NCBI RefSeq assembly: GCF_001043955.1 | Contig: NZ_LABZ01000107.1 | Location: 1 to 57,406, forward strand | DNA: 57,406 nucleotides | From: Methylobacterium tarhaniae | GTDB taxonomy: Bacteria; Pseudomonadota; Alphaproteobacteria; Rhizobiales; Beijerinckiaceae | Reading direction: 5' to 3' | In this document: positions 33,223 through 42,080 of the stretch, piece after piece | Layout of the letters: each line of letters opens with the position of its first letter | Position numbering within the stretch: the stretch's first letter is position 1 | Program-made: the position numbers and the translations under genes | Notes under the pieces: generated by a model | The model's input: the letters and a program-made list of their open reading frames with translations, nothing else | Told to the model about the DNA's origin: nothing | Database searches by the model: none

Positions 33223-33792
33223 TTACGCCTTGTCGAACAGGTCCGGCCCGCCGTCGCCGTAATCGACGAGGCCGACATAGGGCAGCTGACGGAAGGCGTG
33301 GGCCACGTCCATGCCGTAGCCGACCACGAACACGTCCGGGCAGGTGAAGCCGACGTAGTCGGCGTCGATCGTCACCGCGCGCTTGCCGGGCTTCTCCAGC
33401 AGCACGGTGCTGAGCACCCGCCGCGCGCCGCGCGCCATCAGGAGGTCCTTGGCGTAGACGAGGGTGCGGCCGGATTCGAGGATGTCGTCGATGAGCAGCA
33501 CGTCGCGCCCGCGCACCTCGCTCTCGACGTCGCGCAGGATCGCGACCTGGCCGGAGGAGACCGTGGCGGCGCGGTAGCTCGACAGGTGGATGAACTCGAC
33601 CTGCGGCGCGAGGCCCGCCCGGTGCAGGGCCCGGATCAGGTCGGCGGCGAACATGAAGCTGCCCTTGAGCACCGCCACCACCAGGAGGTTCTCCAGGGGC
33701 TGGCTCGCGATGGCGCGGGCGATCTCCTCGTTGCGCTGCGCGATGGCGGATTCGTCGAAGAGGACGCGGACGCGGGGCAGGGGCGGGTTCAT
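33223..33792 (-). CDS. hpt: Hypoxanthine phosphoribosyltransferase
   Basis: A 189-residue purine-salvage enzyme that forms IMP/GMP from hypoxanthine or guanine and PRPP. The PRPP-binding motif is DVLLIDDILESGRTL near residues 97-111. The base-proximal VVAVLKGSFMFAADLIRAL near 38-56 and the C-terminal YVGFTCPDVFVVGYGMD fit the family, and the length is typical. Its ATG overlaps the end of the zinc-ribbon gene by four bases, so the two are co-transcribed. The 180-bp stretch to cpdR on the downstream side shows no gene. Confidence 0.93.
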   Translation of the reverse strand: MNPPLPRVRVLFDESAIAQRNEEIARAIASQPLENLLVVAVLKGSFMFAADLIRALHRAGLAPQVEFIHLSSYRAATVSSGQVAILRDVESEVRGRDVLLIDDILESGRTLVYAKDLLMARGARRVLSTVLLEKPGKRAVTIDADYVGFTCPDVFVVGYGMDVAHAFRQLPYVGLVDYGDGGPDLFDKA

Positions 33793-34529
33793 CGGTCTTT
33801 CGGGTTCGCCTGAAGGTTCATCGGAGCTCGCAGGCTGACGGCAGAATCCCCGCTGTCAACCGCGGCAAAGCGGACCAGCACCTGCTGCCCCTTGGTCGGG
33901 GCGCTGGCAAGCTCGGCCCGGAAGCGGGCCGATTCCTCGGGCTCCAGCCGGTCCCGCGGCGGCTCGGCGGTCCAGCGATAGACGACGTGGCCGTGCTCGT
34001 CGCGCACTTCGAGGCTGAGCGGAGGCACCGGCACGACGTGTTTCGAGGCGCTCACGACGTCGCCCTCGACCACGAGGCGACCGCTGCCGGAGGCGTCCGG
34101 CACCTGGTAGGCGGCGATGTCGCGGAAGGCGAGGCCGCGCAGGTTCACCGGAAGGCCGATCGCCGCGTAGAGCCGGGCGGTCTGGGGCAGGGCGCGCACG
34201 ACGGCCTGCCGCCCGGCCGGCAGGAGGGCGACCAGGACCGCCCCGCAGGCCGCGACCGCGAGGGCCGCCACGGCGAGGCGCCGGCGCCCGGAGCCTCCGG
34301 CGGCGCCCGTCGTCGCGGCGGGGGGCGCGGCACGGCGGGGCGCGGCATTCCCGGCGGCCGAGAACACCGCCTCGCCGGGAGGCGAGAGTTCGGGGGCCGG
34401 TTCCGCCGCGGGGGCGGGCACGAACCAGGGCTCGCGGCAGGCGGCGCAGCGCACGGTCCGCCCGGCGGGGCCGATCTTCTCGGGATCGAGCGTATATTCG
34501 CTTGCGCAGGCAGGGCAGACGATCAGCAT
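33789..34529 (-). CDS. Zinc-ribbon membrane protein (MJ0042 type) opposite ftsE
   Basis: A 246-residue protein. An N-terminal MJ0042 zinc ribbon has Cys5, Cys8, Cys28 and Cys31 (CPAC...CAAC). A Pro/Ala-rich linker leads to one membrane helix near residues 84-105 (RRRLAVAALAVAACGAVLVALL). The C-terminal domain (about 115-246) resembles the DUF3426-like periplasmic domain, with LAFRDIAAYQVPD and VVEGDVVSASKHVVPVPPLSLEVRDEHG. The gene commonly sits next to ftsEX in alphaproteobacteria, as here, suggesting a link to division or envelope growth, but no function is proven. It shares its promoter region with ftsE. Confidence 0.85.
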   Translation of the reverse strand: MLIVCPACASEYTLDPEKIGPAGRTVRCAACREPWFVPAPAAEPAPELSPPGEAVFSAAGNAAPRRAAPPAATTGAAGGSGRRRLAVAALAVAACGAVLVALLPAGRQAVVRALPQTARLYAAIGLPVNLRGLAFRDIAAYQVPDASGSGRLVVEGDVVSASKHVVPVPPLSLEVRDEHGHVVYRWTAEPPRDRLEPEESARFRAELASAPTKGQQVLVRFAAVDSGDSAVSLRAPMNLQANPKDR

Positions 34530-34668
34530 GGCGAATCAGTCGGGCGCGGCACCGGAGCCGGACGACAACTCCTCCCGCCACAGCCTTAATGCGTGGTAAA
34601 GCGGCCGGGGAAAGGGCCGGCCGCGAGGGCGGCCCGGCCGCGGGAGAGAGCCCGCCCATGGAGACCGG

Positions 34669-35388
34669 ATGGACGCGAGAACGGACCGGGGGACCGGAAA
34701 CAGCCTGCTCGGCGGCATGGACGAGCCGGTGGTCCGGTTCGAGAATGTCGGGATGCGCTACGGGGTCGGTCCCGAGGTCCTGAGCGACATCAGCTTCACC
34801 ATCGCGCCGCACTCGTTCCAGTTCCTCACCGGCCCCTCGGGCGCCGGCAAGACGACGCTGCTCCGCCTCATCCTGCTCTCGGTGCGGCCGAGCCGGGGCC
34901 TGGTCTCGGTCTTCGGCGAGGAGGTGAGCGGCATCTCGAGCGACGCCCTGACGAGCTTGCGCCGCCGCATGGGCGTGGTGTTCCAGGATTTCCGCCTGCT
35001 CGACCATCTGACCACCTACGAGAACGTCGCCCTGCCGTTGCGCGTCCAGGGCCGGGCCGAGACGAGCTACCGGGCCGAGGTGGTGGAACTCCTGCGCTGG
35101 GTGGGCCTCGGCGAGCGCATGCACGTCCTGCCCCCGCTCCTCTCGGGCGGCGAGAAGCAGCGCGCGGCGATCGCCCGGGCGCTGATCGCCCGGCCCGAAT
35201 TGCTGCTCGCCGACGAGCCGACCGGCAACGTCGATCCCCAACTCGGCCGGCGCCTGCTGCGCCTGTTCGTCGAGCTCAACCGCCTCGGCACGTCGGTGCT
35301 GATCGCCACCCACGATTTCGCCCTGATGGACCTCGTCGATGCGCGCCGGTTCGTGCTCGGCAACAACCGCCTGCGGATCGAGGGATGA
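34669..35388 (+). CDS. ftsE: Cell division ATP-binding protein FtsE
   Basis: A 239-residue ABC ATPase. Walker A is GPSGAGKTTLL near residues 55-65. The Q-loop is MGVVFQDFRLLDHLTTYENV, the signature LSGGEKQRAAIARAL, Walker B LLLADEPTGNVDP and the H-loop THDFALMD. With FtsX it forms the complex that activates peptidoglycan amidases at the septum. ATG 34669 is chosen for GGAG eight bases upstream; the internal ATG 34717 would start closer to the E. coli N-terminus but lacks a ribosome site. It is the first gene of the ftsEX operon. Confidence 0.94.
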   Translation: MDARTDRGTGNSLLGGMDEPVVRFENVGMRYGVGPEVLSDISFTIAPHSFQFLTGPSGAGKTTLLRLILLSVRPSRGLVSVFGEEVSGISSDALTSLRRRMGVVFQDFRLLDHLTTYENVALPLRVQGRAETSYRAEVVELLRWVGLGERMHVLPPLLSGGEKQRAAIARALIARPELLLADEPTGNVDPQLGRRLLRLFVELNRLGTSVLIATHDFALMDLVDARRFVLGNNRLRIEG

Positions 35389-35406
35389 CCCGCGGGGAGA
35401 CGCACC

Positions 35407-36366
35407 ATGTCTGAAGGAGCCACCCTGGAGCGGCCGCCGCGGCGCGAGGCGCCGGCCTCCGACCTGCCGCCCACCTTGCGCCGCAACGCCCCGCTGGTGC
35501 CGACCGACACCAGCGCCGGCCGGGCGCTCGCCGCGGTGATCGCGATCCTGACCTTCCTCGCCGCCCTCTGCGCCGGGGGTGCGGAGATCGTCGCCTCCAG
35601 CGCGGCGCAGTGGCAGGGCTCGGTGGCGCAGGAGGTCACGATCCAGATCCGCCCGGGGCCGGGCCGCGACACCGACGCGGACGTCGCCAAGGCGGCGGCT
35701 TTGGCCTCCGCCACCCCCGGCATCGCCGCGACGCGGCCCTTCACCAAGGCGGAATCGGAGCGCCTGCTCGAGCCCTGGCTCGGCAGCGGCCTCGACCTCG
35801 GCGACCTGCCGGTGCCGCGCCTCATCACGGTGCGGCTGGGCTCCGGGACCCCCGATCTCGGCGCCTTGCGCCAGCGCCTCGCCGAGGCGCTGCCCGGGGT
35901 CGCGAGCCTCGACGACCACGCGCTCTGGCTCTCGCGCCTCTCGACCATGGCCAACACCGTGGTGGGCGTCGGCGTCGCCGTGGTGGGGCTGGTGCTGCTC
36001 GCCACCGGGCTCGCCGTCACCTTCGCGACCCGGGGCGCCATGGCGGGCAACCGCGAGGTGGTGGAGGTGCTGCACTTCGTCGGGGCCGATGCCGACTTCA
36101 TCGCCCGGGAGTTCCAGCGCCGCTTCTTCCGCCTCGGCCTGCGCGGCGGCGCGGTCGGGGCCGTCGCGGCGCTCGCGGTGATCGGGGCCGGCGGGGCGCT
36201 CGCCCGGCTGTGGCGCGCCGGCCCGGCCGGCGACGAGATCGAGGCGCTGTTCGGCGGCTTCGCCATCGGCTGGCGCGGCTATGCCAGCGTACTGCTGATC
36301 GGGGTCATCGCCTCGATCGTCACCGCGGTGGTCTCGCGCCTCACCGTGCGCCGCTTCCTCGACTGA
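35407..36366 (+). CDS. ftsX: Cell division protein FtsX
   Basis: A 319-residue membrane protein. The first helix lies near residues 40-62 (LAAVIAILTFLAALCAGGAEIV). A periplasmic domain (about 63-185, TIQIRPGPGRDTDADVAKA, ATRPFTKAESERLLEPWLGSG) engages murein hydrolase activators. Three more helices form the ABC3-type permease core (TMANTVVGVGVAVVGLVLLATGLAV; LGLRGGAVGAVAALAVIG; YASVLLIGVIASIVTAVVS). NREVVEVLHFVGADADFIAREF is the cytoplasmic coupling element typical of FtsX. It starts 18 bp after ftsE. Confidence 0.93.
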   Translation: MSEGATLERPPRREAPASDLPPTLRRNAPLVPTDTSAGRALAAVIAILTFLAALCAGGAEIVASSAAQWQGSVAQEVTIQIRPGPGRDTDADVAKAAALASATPGIAATRPFTKAESERLLEPWLGSGLDLGDLPVPRLITVRLGSGTPDLGALRQRLAEALPGVASLDDHALWLSRLSTMANTVVGVGVAVVGLVLLATGLAVTFATRGAMAGNREVVEVLHFVGADADFIAREFQRRFFRLGLRGGAVGAVAALAVIGAGGALARLWRAGPAGDEIEALFGGFAIGWRGYASVLLIGVIASIVTAVVSRLTVRRFLD

Positions 36367-36398
36367 CGCCAGCCTGACGCTAGGTTCCTGCGCTACAC

Positions 36399-36435
36399 CC
36401 GGTCCTTGCCCGCTCTTCACAGGGCGGGGGACCGG
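36399..36435 (+). terminator. Imperfect hairpin after ftsX
   Basis: CCGGTCC...GCCCGC (36399-36413) pairs imperfectly with GGGCGGGGGACCGG (36422-36435) around an eight-base loop, 32 bases after the ftsX stop and 56 bases before the next gene. There is no T-tract, so termination is likely only partial and read-through into the YdcF-like gene is possible. Confidence 0.5.
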
Positions 36436-36491
36436 CTGGTGAACGATTCGCCGCCTGCGGTGGTTGCCTCTCGGCCGCCGCAATCGGCACT

Positions 36492-37340
36492 ATGCTCGAC
36501 ACGGGTGAGATGACCTCACGGATGCAGCGCGGAATGACAACGCGAACCGGCGACGTGGTGGGCTGGTCCTGGTCGGGCGGCGCGCCCGAGGGACGGCCTC
36601 CGACCAGGTCTCCGGATCCCGAAGTCCCGGAGCATCAGTCTCCGGAGCCCGAATCCCGGGTGTCCTGGAGCCTGCGCCGCCGCCTCGCCCTGGGCCTCGC
36701 CGGGGCGGGCCTCGCCGCCGGTCTCGCCCTGGGCCTCGGCTTCCTGGCCTTCGTGGGCGGCCTCGCCCGTGCGGAGCGGATGCCGCTCGGCCCCTCCGAC
36801 GGGATCGTGGCGCTCACCGGCGGCGCCCAGCGCATCGAGGATGCGATGGACCTGCTCGCCGGCGGCTACGGCCGGCGCCTGCTGATCACCGGAGTCAACG
36901 AGCGCACCAGCCGCGACGAGATCGCCCGGCTCAACCCGGGCCAGCAGCACCTGATCGCCTGCTGCGTCGATCTCGACTACCGGGCGCGCAACACCATCGG
37001 CAACGCCATCGAGATCCGGCGCTGGATGCGCGAGAACGGCTTCCGGAGCGTCGCGGTGGTCACCTCGAACTACCACATGCCGCGCACCCTGGTGGAACTC
37101 GACCATGCCCTGGCGGACGGCCACCGGGTGGTCCCGCACCCGGTCGTCTCGGACGTGATCGATCCCGATCAGTGGTGGCGCCACCCGGCCTCGGCGCGTC
37201 TGCTCGCCTCGGAATACGCGAAGTTCCTGGTCGCCTGGGTCCGCACGCGGTTCGAGACCGACCCCGAGCATTCGAGCGCGGCGGTGCTGGTCAGCCGCGG
37301 CCACCCGGTGAAGGTCGTGGCCGAGCCGCTGGTGCGGTGA
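36492..37340 (+). CDS. YdcF/SanA-like DUF218 membrane protein
   Basis: A 282-residue protein with an extra Pro/Ser/Glu-rich cytoplasmic N-terminus (1-58), a membrane helix near 60-88 (LALGLAGAGLAAGLALGLGFLAF) and a periplasmic DUF218 domain. The domain shows GIVALTGGAQRIEDAMDLLAGG, RLLITGVN, a C-C-x-D-Y-x-A-x-N-T motif (CCVDLDYRARNT) and VVTSNYHMPRTLVEL. Proteins of this fold (SanA, ElyC) act in envelope polymer homeostasis. The gene often follows ftsX in alphaproteobacteria. The true start is uncertain; internal ATGs at 36510, 36522 and 36534 are possible because the first 40 residues look dispensable. Confidence 0.85.
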   Translation: MLDTGEMTSRMQRGMTTRTGDVVGWSWSGGAPEGRPPTRSPDPEVPEHQSPEPESRVSWSLRRRLALGLAGAGLAAGLALGLGFLAFVGGLARAERMPLGPSDGIVALTGGAQRIEDAMDLLAGGYGRRLLITGVNERTSRDEIARLNPGQQHLIACCVDLDYRARNTIGNAIEIRRWMRENGFRSVAVVTSNYHMPRTLVELDHALADGHRVVPHPVVSDVIDPDQWWRHPASARLLASEYAKFLVAWVRTRFETDPEHSSAAVLVSRGHPVKVVAEPLVR

Positions 37341-37372
37341 CGCGAGGCTGCCGCCGCCAACCCGTCCCCGGC

Positions 37373-37690
37373 TCACCGCCCCTTGCAGCGGTTCCGCAGC
37401 AGCTCCGAAAACTCCTTCTCCGAGCCCTGGACCTGCGCCAGGCGCTCGGTGCGCTCCGCGCCCGAGAGGCAGCGGCCGTAGACGGTGGCGGAGCGGCGCA
37501 TCGTGTCGACGTGCTGGCGCCAGCCGCGGCAGCGGTCGGCCTCGCTGTCGCCGATGGTCTCCAGGCGCTCGATCGCCGTCCGCTGCGAGGATTGCGCGAC
37601 CAGGAGGTCGCGGGCGCAGGTGCCGTCGACGGCGTGCGCGCCACCGGTGGCGGCGAGGAGCATCGCCGCCGCGAGGAGGGACGTCCGCAT
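37373..37690 (-). CDS. Small exported protein with four cysteines
   Basis: A 105-residue protein. A signal peptide covers about residues 1-20 (MRTSLLAAAMLLAATGGAHA). The mature part has four Cys (GTCARD, DRCRGW, GRCLSG and RNRCKG) spaced for two disulfides. It is rich in Arg/Glu helices (RTAIERLETIGDSEADRCR; ERTERLAQVQGSEKEF). The family is not recognised. The ATG at 37690 is chosen; a GTG two codons earlier overlaps the ptsN stop. It lies directly downstream of ptsN on the same strand and may be co-transcribed with it. Confidence 0.75.
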   Translation of the reverse strand: MRTSLLAAAMLLAATGGAHAVDGTCARDLLVAQSSQRTAIERLETIGDSEADRCRGWRQHVDTMRRSATVYGRCLSGAERTERLAQVQGSEKEFSELLRNRCKGR

Positions 37691-37692
37691 GG

Positions 37693-38157
37693 TCACGCGG
37701 CCTGGGCGGGGGATTGGGTCAGGAGGGCGTAGAGCGCGTCGGCGTCGCGGGCGGCGCGGATGCGGTCGATGATGCCGGGCTCGCGCAGCACCCGGGCGAC
37801 CCGGGCCAAGGCCTTGAGATGATCGGCCCCGGCGCCCTCGGGAGCCAGGAGCAGGAAGGCGATGTCGACCGGCTGGCCGTCAAGGGCCTCGAAATCGACC
37901 GGGCGCTCGAGGCGGGCCATCAGGCCGAACAGCGTGTCGAGCCCCGGCAGCTTGCCGTGCGGGATCGCCACGCCCTCGCCGATCCCGGTCGATCCGAGGC
38001 GCTCGCGCTGCAGCAGCGTCTCGAAGATCTCGCGCTCGTCCAGGCCCGGCAGGTGGCGGGCCGCCTGGGCGGCCAGCTCCTGCAGAACCTGCTTTTTCCC
38101 CTGCGCGCGCAGCGCCGGGAGGACTGCCTCCGGCTTCAGGAATTCCAGCAATGGCAT
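37693..38157 (-). CDS. ptsN: Nitrogen-regulatory PTS EIIA protein
   Basis: A 154-residue EIIA-Ntr protein, the terminal acceptor of the nitrogen PTS phosphorelay. The phosphorylated histidine is His67 (GEGVAIPHGKLPG), and LGSTGIGEGV and FLLLAPEGAGADHLKALA flank the active site. The ATG at 38157 gives exactly the usual 154-residue length; the frame is open further upstream but unrelated. It lies in the conserved rpoN-hpf-ptsN order, 90 bp after hpf, and would regulate potassium, nitrogen or storage metabolism by binding partner proteins. Confidence 0.94.
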   Translation of the reverse strand: MPLLEFLKPEAVLPALRAQGKKQVLQELAAQAARHLPGLDEREIFETLLQRERLGSTGIGEGVAIPHGKLPGLDTLFGLMARLERPVDFEALDGQPVDIAFLLLAPEGAGADHLKALARVARVLREPGIIDRIRAARDADALYALLTQSPAQAA

Positions 38158-38247
38158 CGAGACCGCTGCCTCATCGGCGGGGAGCGCGAAGGCGCCCCGC
38201 TCTTGTTCCAGGACCGGAGGCCCTCCGGGAGAGGGGTTCAAGCCCGC

Positions 38248-38844
38248 TCACGGAGTGCCGCGTTCCGGCGGATCGATCCAGCCGATCGCGCCGTCGCCAC
38301 GACGATATACGACGTTGACCCGCTCGGTTCCAGCATGAACGAAGACGAGGACGGGGACACCGGTGAGATCGAGCTCCACCACCGCCTCGCTCACCGTGCG
38401 CCGGTGCAGGGTGCGGGTGCTCTCGGCGATGATCGGCGGGTGCTCGCCGGTATCCTCCTCGGGCGCCTCCATGACCGAGTAGGCCGCTTCCATCACGGCC
38501 GTGCCGGGCAGGGCGCCATCGATCGCGATGTCCTTGGCGTGGCCGTTCGGATGGGCCTTGAGGCGGTGCTTGTAGCGGCGCAGGCGCTTCTCGATCCGCT
38601 CCGCGGTCTGGTCGAAGCTCGCATGGGCGTCGTGGGCGGAGCCCGAGGCTTCGAGGGTGATGCCCGAGGGCAAGTGCAGCACGCAGTCGGTGCGATAGGC
38701 GCCGCCGTCCCGCGCGACCGTCACGTGGCCGTGGTAGGCACCGTCGAAGTACTTGGCGAGAGCCGCGGAAATCCGCTCCTCCGCCCGGGTTCTCAGGGCT
38801 TCCCCGAGATCCACGCCACGACCCGACACGCGCAACGCTGCCAT
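38248..38844 (-). CDS. hpf: Long-form ribosome hibernation-promoting factor
   Basis: A 198-residue protein. The N-terminal S30AE domain covers about residues 1-105 (RVSGRGVDLGEALRTRAEERI, YRTDCVLHLPSGITLEASG, RIEKRLRRYKHRLKAH). A linker leads to the C-terminal dimerisation domain (about 140-195, RTVSEAVVELDLTGVPVLVFVHAG, VNVVYRRGDGAIGWIDP). The long form pairs 70S ribosomes into inactive 100S particles in stationary phase. GGAGGGAGCTG precedes the ATG. It lies between rpoN and ptsN, all on the minus strand. Confidence 0.94.
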   Translation of the reverse strand: MAALRVSGRGVDLGEALRTRAEERISAALAKYFDGAYHGHVTVARDGGAYRTDCVLHLPSGITLEASGSAHDAHASFDQTAERIEKRLRRYKHRLKAHPNGHAKDIAIDGALPGTAVMEAAYSVMEAPEEDTGEHPPIIAESTRTLHRRTVSEAVVELDLTGVPVLVFVHAGTERVNVVYRRGDGAIGWIDPPERGTP

Positions 38845-39023
38845 CAGCTCCCTCCGGTCTCGTCGTTCGCGACCCTTGGTGTCCGGGGACGTCTCCGGCG
38901 CAAGGGCCAGCGCTCAAGAGCTAGGAACGTCCGGACGCGAAGTCAACGAAGCCGGCTCAGTTGGGGCAGGGGCCTTTCGGAGCATGCCCGCCCGAGACCG
39001 GTCGCGCCATGGGCCGGCCGCGC

Positions 39024-40574
39024 TCAGCGCGCCGGCATCGCGGCGCGCTCGCGCCGGCGCTCGATCGAGGAGGGGATGCGCAGGGATTCCCGGTATTTCG
39101 CCACGGTGCGGCGGGCGATGTCGACGCCCTCGCCGCGCAGGCGCTGCACCAGGGCGTCGTCCGACAGCACGTCGTCGGCTTCCGCGTCGATGAGCTGCTT
39201 GATGCGGTGGCGCACGGCTTCCGAGGAATGGGCCGCCGCGCCGGCCGCCCCGGGAATCGCCGCGGTGAAGAAATACTTCATCTCGAAGGTGCCGCGGCTG
39301 GTGCCGATCGACTTGTTCGAGGTCACGCGCGAGACGGTGGATTCGTGCATGCCGATCGCGTCGGCGACGGTCTTCAGGTTGAGCGGCCGCAGGCAGGCGA
39401 CGCCGTTGACGAAGAACCCGTCCTGCTGGCGCACGATCTCGCTCGCCACCTTCAGGATGGTGCGGGCGCGCTGCTCCAGGCTGCGGGTGAGCCAGTTGGC
39501 GGTCTGGAGGCATTCCGACAGGAAGGCCTTGTCGGTCTCGGTCGTCGCCCCGCGCGAGACGGTGGCGTAGTAGCTCTGGTTGACCAGCACCCGAGGCAGG
39601 GCCTCGCTGTTCAGCTCGACGAGCCAGGAGCCGTCGGGTGCCGGGCGCACGAACACGTCCGGCACCAGCACCTCGACCGGGCCGGCGCCGAAGGCGCGGC
39701 CGGGCTTGGGATCGAGGCGGCGCAGCTCGGAGAGCATGTCCGCCAGATCCTCGTCGTCGACCCCGCACAGGCGCCGCAAACCCGCGAAGTCGCGCTTGGC
39801 GACGAGGTCGAGGCGCGAGACCAGCGCCTGCATCGCCGGATCGAACCGGTCCTGCTCGCGCAGCTGGATCGCCAGGCACTCGGCGAGATCGCGGGCGCCG
39901 ACGCCCGAGGGGTCGAAGGCCTGGACCAGGCCCAGCACCCGCTCGACCACCGGCAGGCCGACGCCGAGGCGCTCGGCGAGGGCGGCCAGGTCCTCGCGCA
40001 GGTAGCCGGCCTCGTCGATGGCATCGACCAGGAAGCCGCCGACCAGCCGCTCGACGGGATCGCGCGTGGCGAGGTCGAGCTGGGCCGAGAGGTGCTCGTG
40101 CAGCGAGGATTCGCTGGTGAGCGTCGCCTCGAAATCCGGCGCCTCGCCGTCGAAGCTGCCGCCGGTGCCGCTCCAGGGGGCGGGGGTGAGCGACAGCCCC
40201 TCGCCCTCCGCCGCCGGGGCCTCGCGCCCCACGGGACCGTCGTCGGGGAACACGTTGTCGAGGCGGGTGCCGAGGTCGCCCTCGATCTCGCTGCGGCTCG
40301 GATTCAGGTCGTGGGCGAGCCAGGGCTCGGCCGCCTCGCCGTCGAACCCGTCGCTCTCGCCCCCGCCGGGCTCGGCCGCCTCGCCGCGGGACTCGCCCGC
40401 CTCCGGAGCCTCGACGTCGGCCCGCTCCAGGAGCGGGTTGCGCTCCAGCTCGGCATCGACATAGGCGGCGAGGTCGAGATGGGAGAGCTGCAGTAGCTTG
40501 ATCGCCTGCAGGAGTTGCGGCGTCATCACCAGGGCCTGGCCCTGACGCATCTCGAGCCGTTGCAGCAATCCCAT
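39024..40574 (-). CDS. rpoN: RNA polymerase sigma-54 factor
   Basis: A 516-residue sigma-54. Region I is Gln-rich and binds activators (MRQGQALVMTPQLLQAIKLLQLSHLDL). Region II is acidic (about 45-140). The core-binding region III follows. The HTH appears as TVADAIGMHESTVSRVTSNKSI and the RpoN box as ARRTVAKYRESLRIP near the end. It directs transcription from -24/-12 promoters with AAA+ activators such as NtrC or NifA. It is followed by hpf and ptsN. ATG 40574 begins the family N-terminus. Confidence 0.96.
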   Translation of the reverse strand: MGLLQRLEMRQGQALVMTPQLLQAIKLLQLSHLDLAAYVDAELERNPLLERADVEAPEAGESRGEAAEPGGGESDGFDGEAAEPWLAHDLNPSRSEIEGDLGTRLDNVFPDDGPVGREAPAAEGEGLSLTPAPWSGTGGSFDGEAPDFEATLTSESSLHEHLSAQLDLATRDPVERLVGGFLVDAIDEAGYLREDLAALAERLGVGLPVVERVLGLVQAFDPSGVGARDLAECLAIQLREQDRFDPAMQALVSRLDLVAKRDFAGLRRLCGVDDEDLADMLSELRRLDPKPGRAFGAGPVEVLVPDVFVRPAPDGSWLVELNSEALPRVLVNQSYYATVSRGATTETDKAFLSECLQTANWLTRSLEQRARTILKVASEIVRQQDGFFVNGVACLRPLNLKTVADAIGMHESTVSRVTSNKSIGTSRGTFEMKYFFTAAIPGAAGAAAHSSEAVRHRIKQLIDAEADDVLSDDALVQRLRGEGVDIARRTVAKYRESLRIPSSIERRRERAAMPAR

Positions 40575-40615
40575 CAGCCAGCCCCGCCATGCGACGCCCC
40601 GGTTCCGGCCAGGGT

Positions 40616-40631
40616 CGGCACAAGTCTTGCT
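40616..40631 (+). promoter_or_regulatory. Sigma-54-type -24/-12 element pointing away from rpoN
   Basis: CGGCACAAGTCTTGCT matches the -24/-12 consensus (TGGCAC-N5-TTGCW), with GG at 40617-40618 and GC at 40629-40630, exactly ten bases apart. It reads on the plus strand, away from rpoN, into the gap and toward the 3' end of lptB. Transcription from it would be antisense to lptB, or make a short RNA. Confidence 0.5.
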
Positions 40632-40648
40632 TCAGACATCCGGAAGCA

Positions 40649-40677
40649 GCTTTAAACCGAAGCGTGACACGCGTCAA
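40649..40677 (-). promoter_or_regulatory. Candidate sigma-70 promoter of rpoN
   Basis: On the minus strand TTGACG (40677-40672) is followed after 17 bases by TAAAGC (40654-40649), about 75 bp upstream of the rpoN start. The -35 box is good and the -10 box moderate. It overlaps TGACACGCGTCA, a partial palindrome that could bind a regulator. Confidence 0.45.
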
Positions 40678-40897
40678 AGCGATCGTGCGGGCTCGGCGCG
40701 GTCCGGCCCGAGCGTGGCGCAGGGCGGGGTGGTGCGCCAGTGGAAAAAGGCTCGCCGTAGCCGGGACGCAAGGGGAGGGGGAGCGGCCGGCATGACGGCT
40801 CAGGAGAAGATCGTCCCAGGGGCAGAACACCTCCTGGTCGCTCCCGTCTGCGATTGTCCAATCCCTCTCCCGCAGGTTGTCGGGTGCGAACCGACAT

Positions 40898-40932
40898 CCC
40901 TTCCGCGACCTCAGGATGAGGTCGAGGGAAGG
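40898..40932 (-). terminator. Hairpin behind lptB
   Basis: CCCTTCCGCGACCTCA (40898-40913) pairs with TGAGGTCGAGGGAAGG (40917-40932), with one mismatch and a three-base loop, about 47 bases after the lptB stop. It has the look of a dispersed GC-rich palindrome used as a transcript end. Confidence 0.55.
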
Positions 40933-40978
40933 ACGATCAGAGCGGAGACCATCGGGCTTTCGGTGCAGCCCGCACCGT

Positions 40979-41803
<825 letters not shown>

Positions 41804-42080
41804 GGCACGAATCGGGATTCCTTGGGCTCGCAGGGACAGGGCGGAGGGAAAGGTCACGGGCTCTCTCGCGAAGGATGCCGGTGAAGGAGGCCGGCTGTTC
41901 GGCGCCCCGCCGCGTCGGCCTGATCCGCCCCAGGCGGCCGCGCGGCGGATGAACGGCGCCGGTTTAGCCGAAGCCGACCCCCGGCCGCAACGCGAACAGG
42001 CCTCGCATCGTGTTCTGGAACACACAGCCATAATGCGCTTACAAAGTCGTTCACCCGACTCCTCCCGCCCGGACGGCCCG

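Larger units (their letters stand above)
40575..40978. other. 404-bp gap between lptB and rpoN: regulatory elements, no convincing gene
   Basis: No supported coding sequence is seen. A plus-strand frame from 40627 has no homology-like features and runs antisense into lptB. The gap holds a candidate rpoN promoter, a sigma-54-type promoter pointing the other way and a hairpin behind lptB, each listed separately. In most alphaproteobacteria lptB and rpoN are closer, so the gap is unusually long. Confidence 0.7.
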
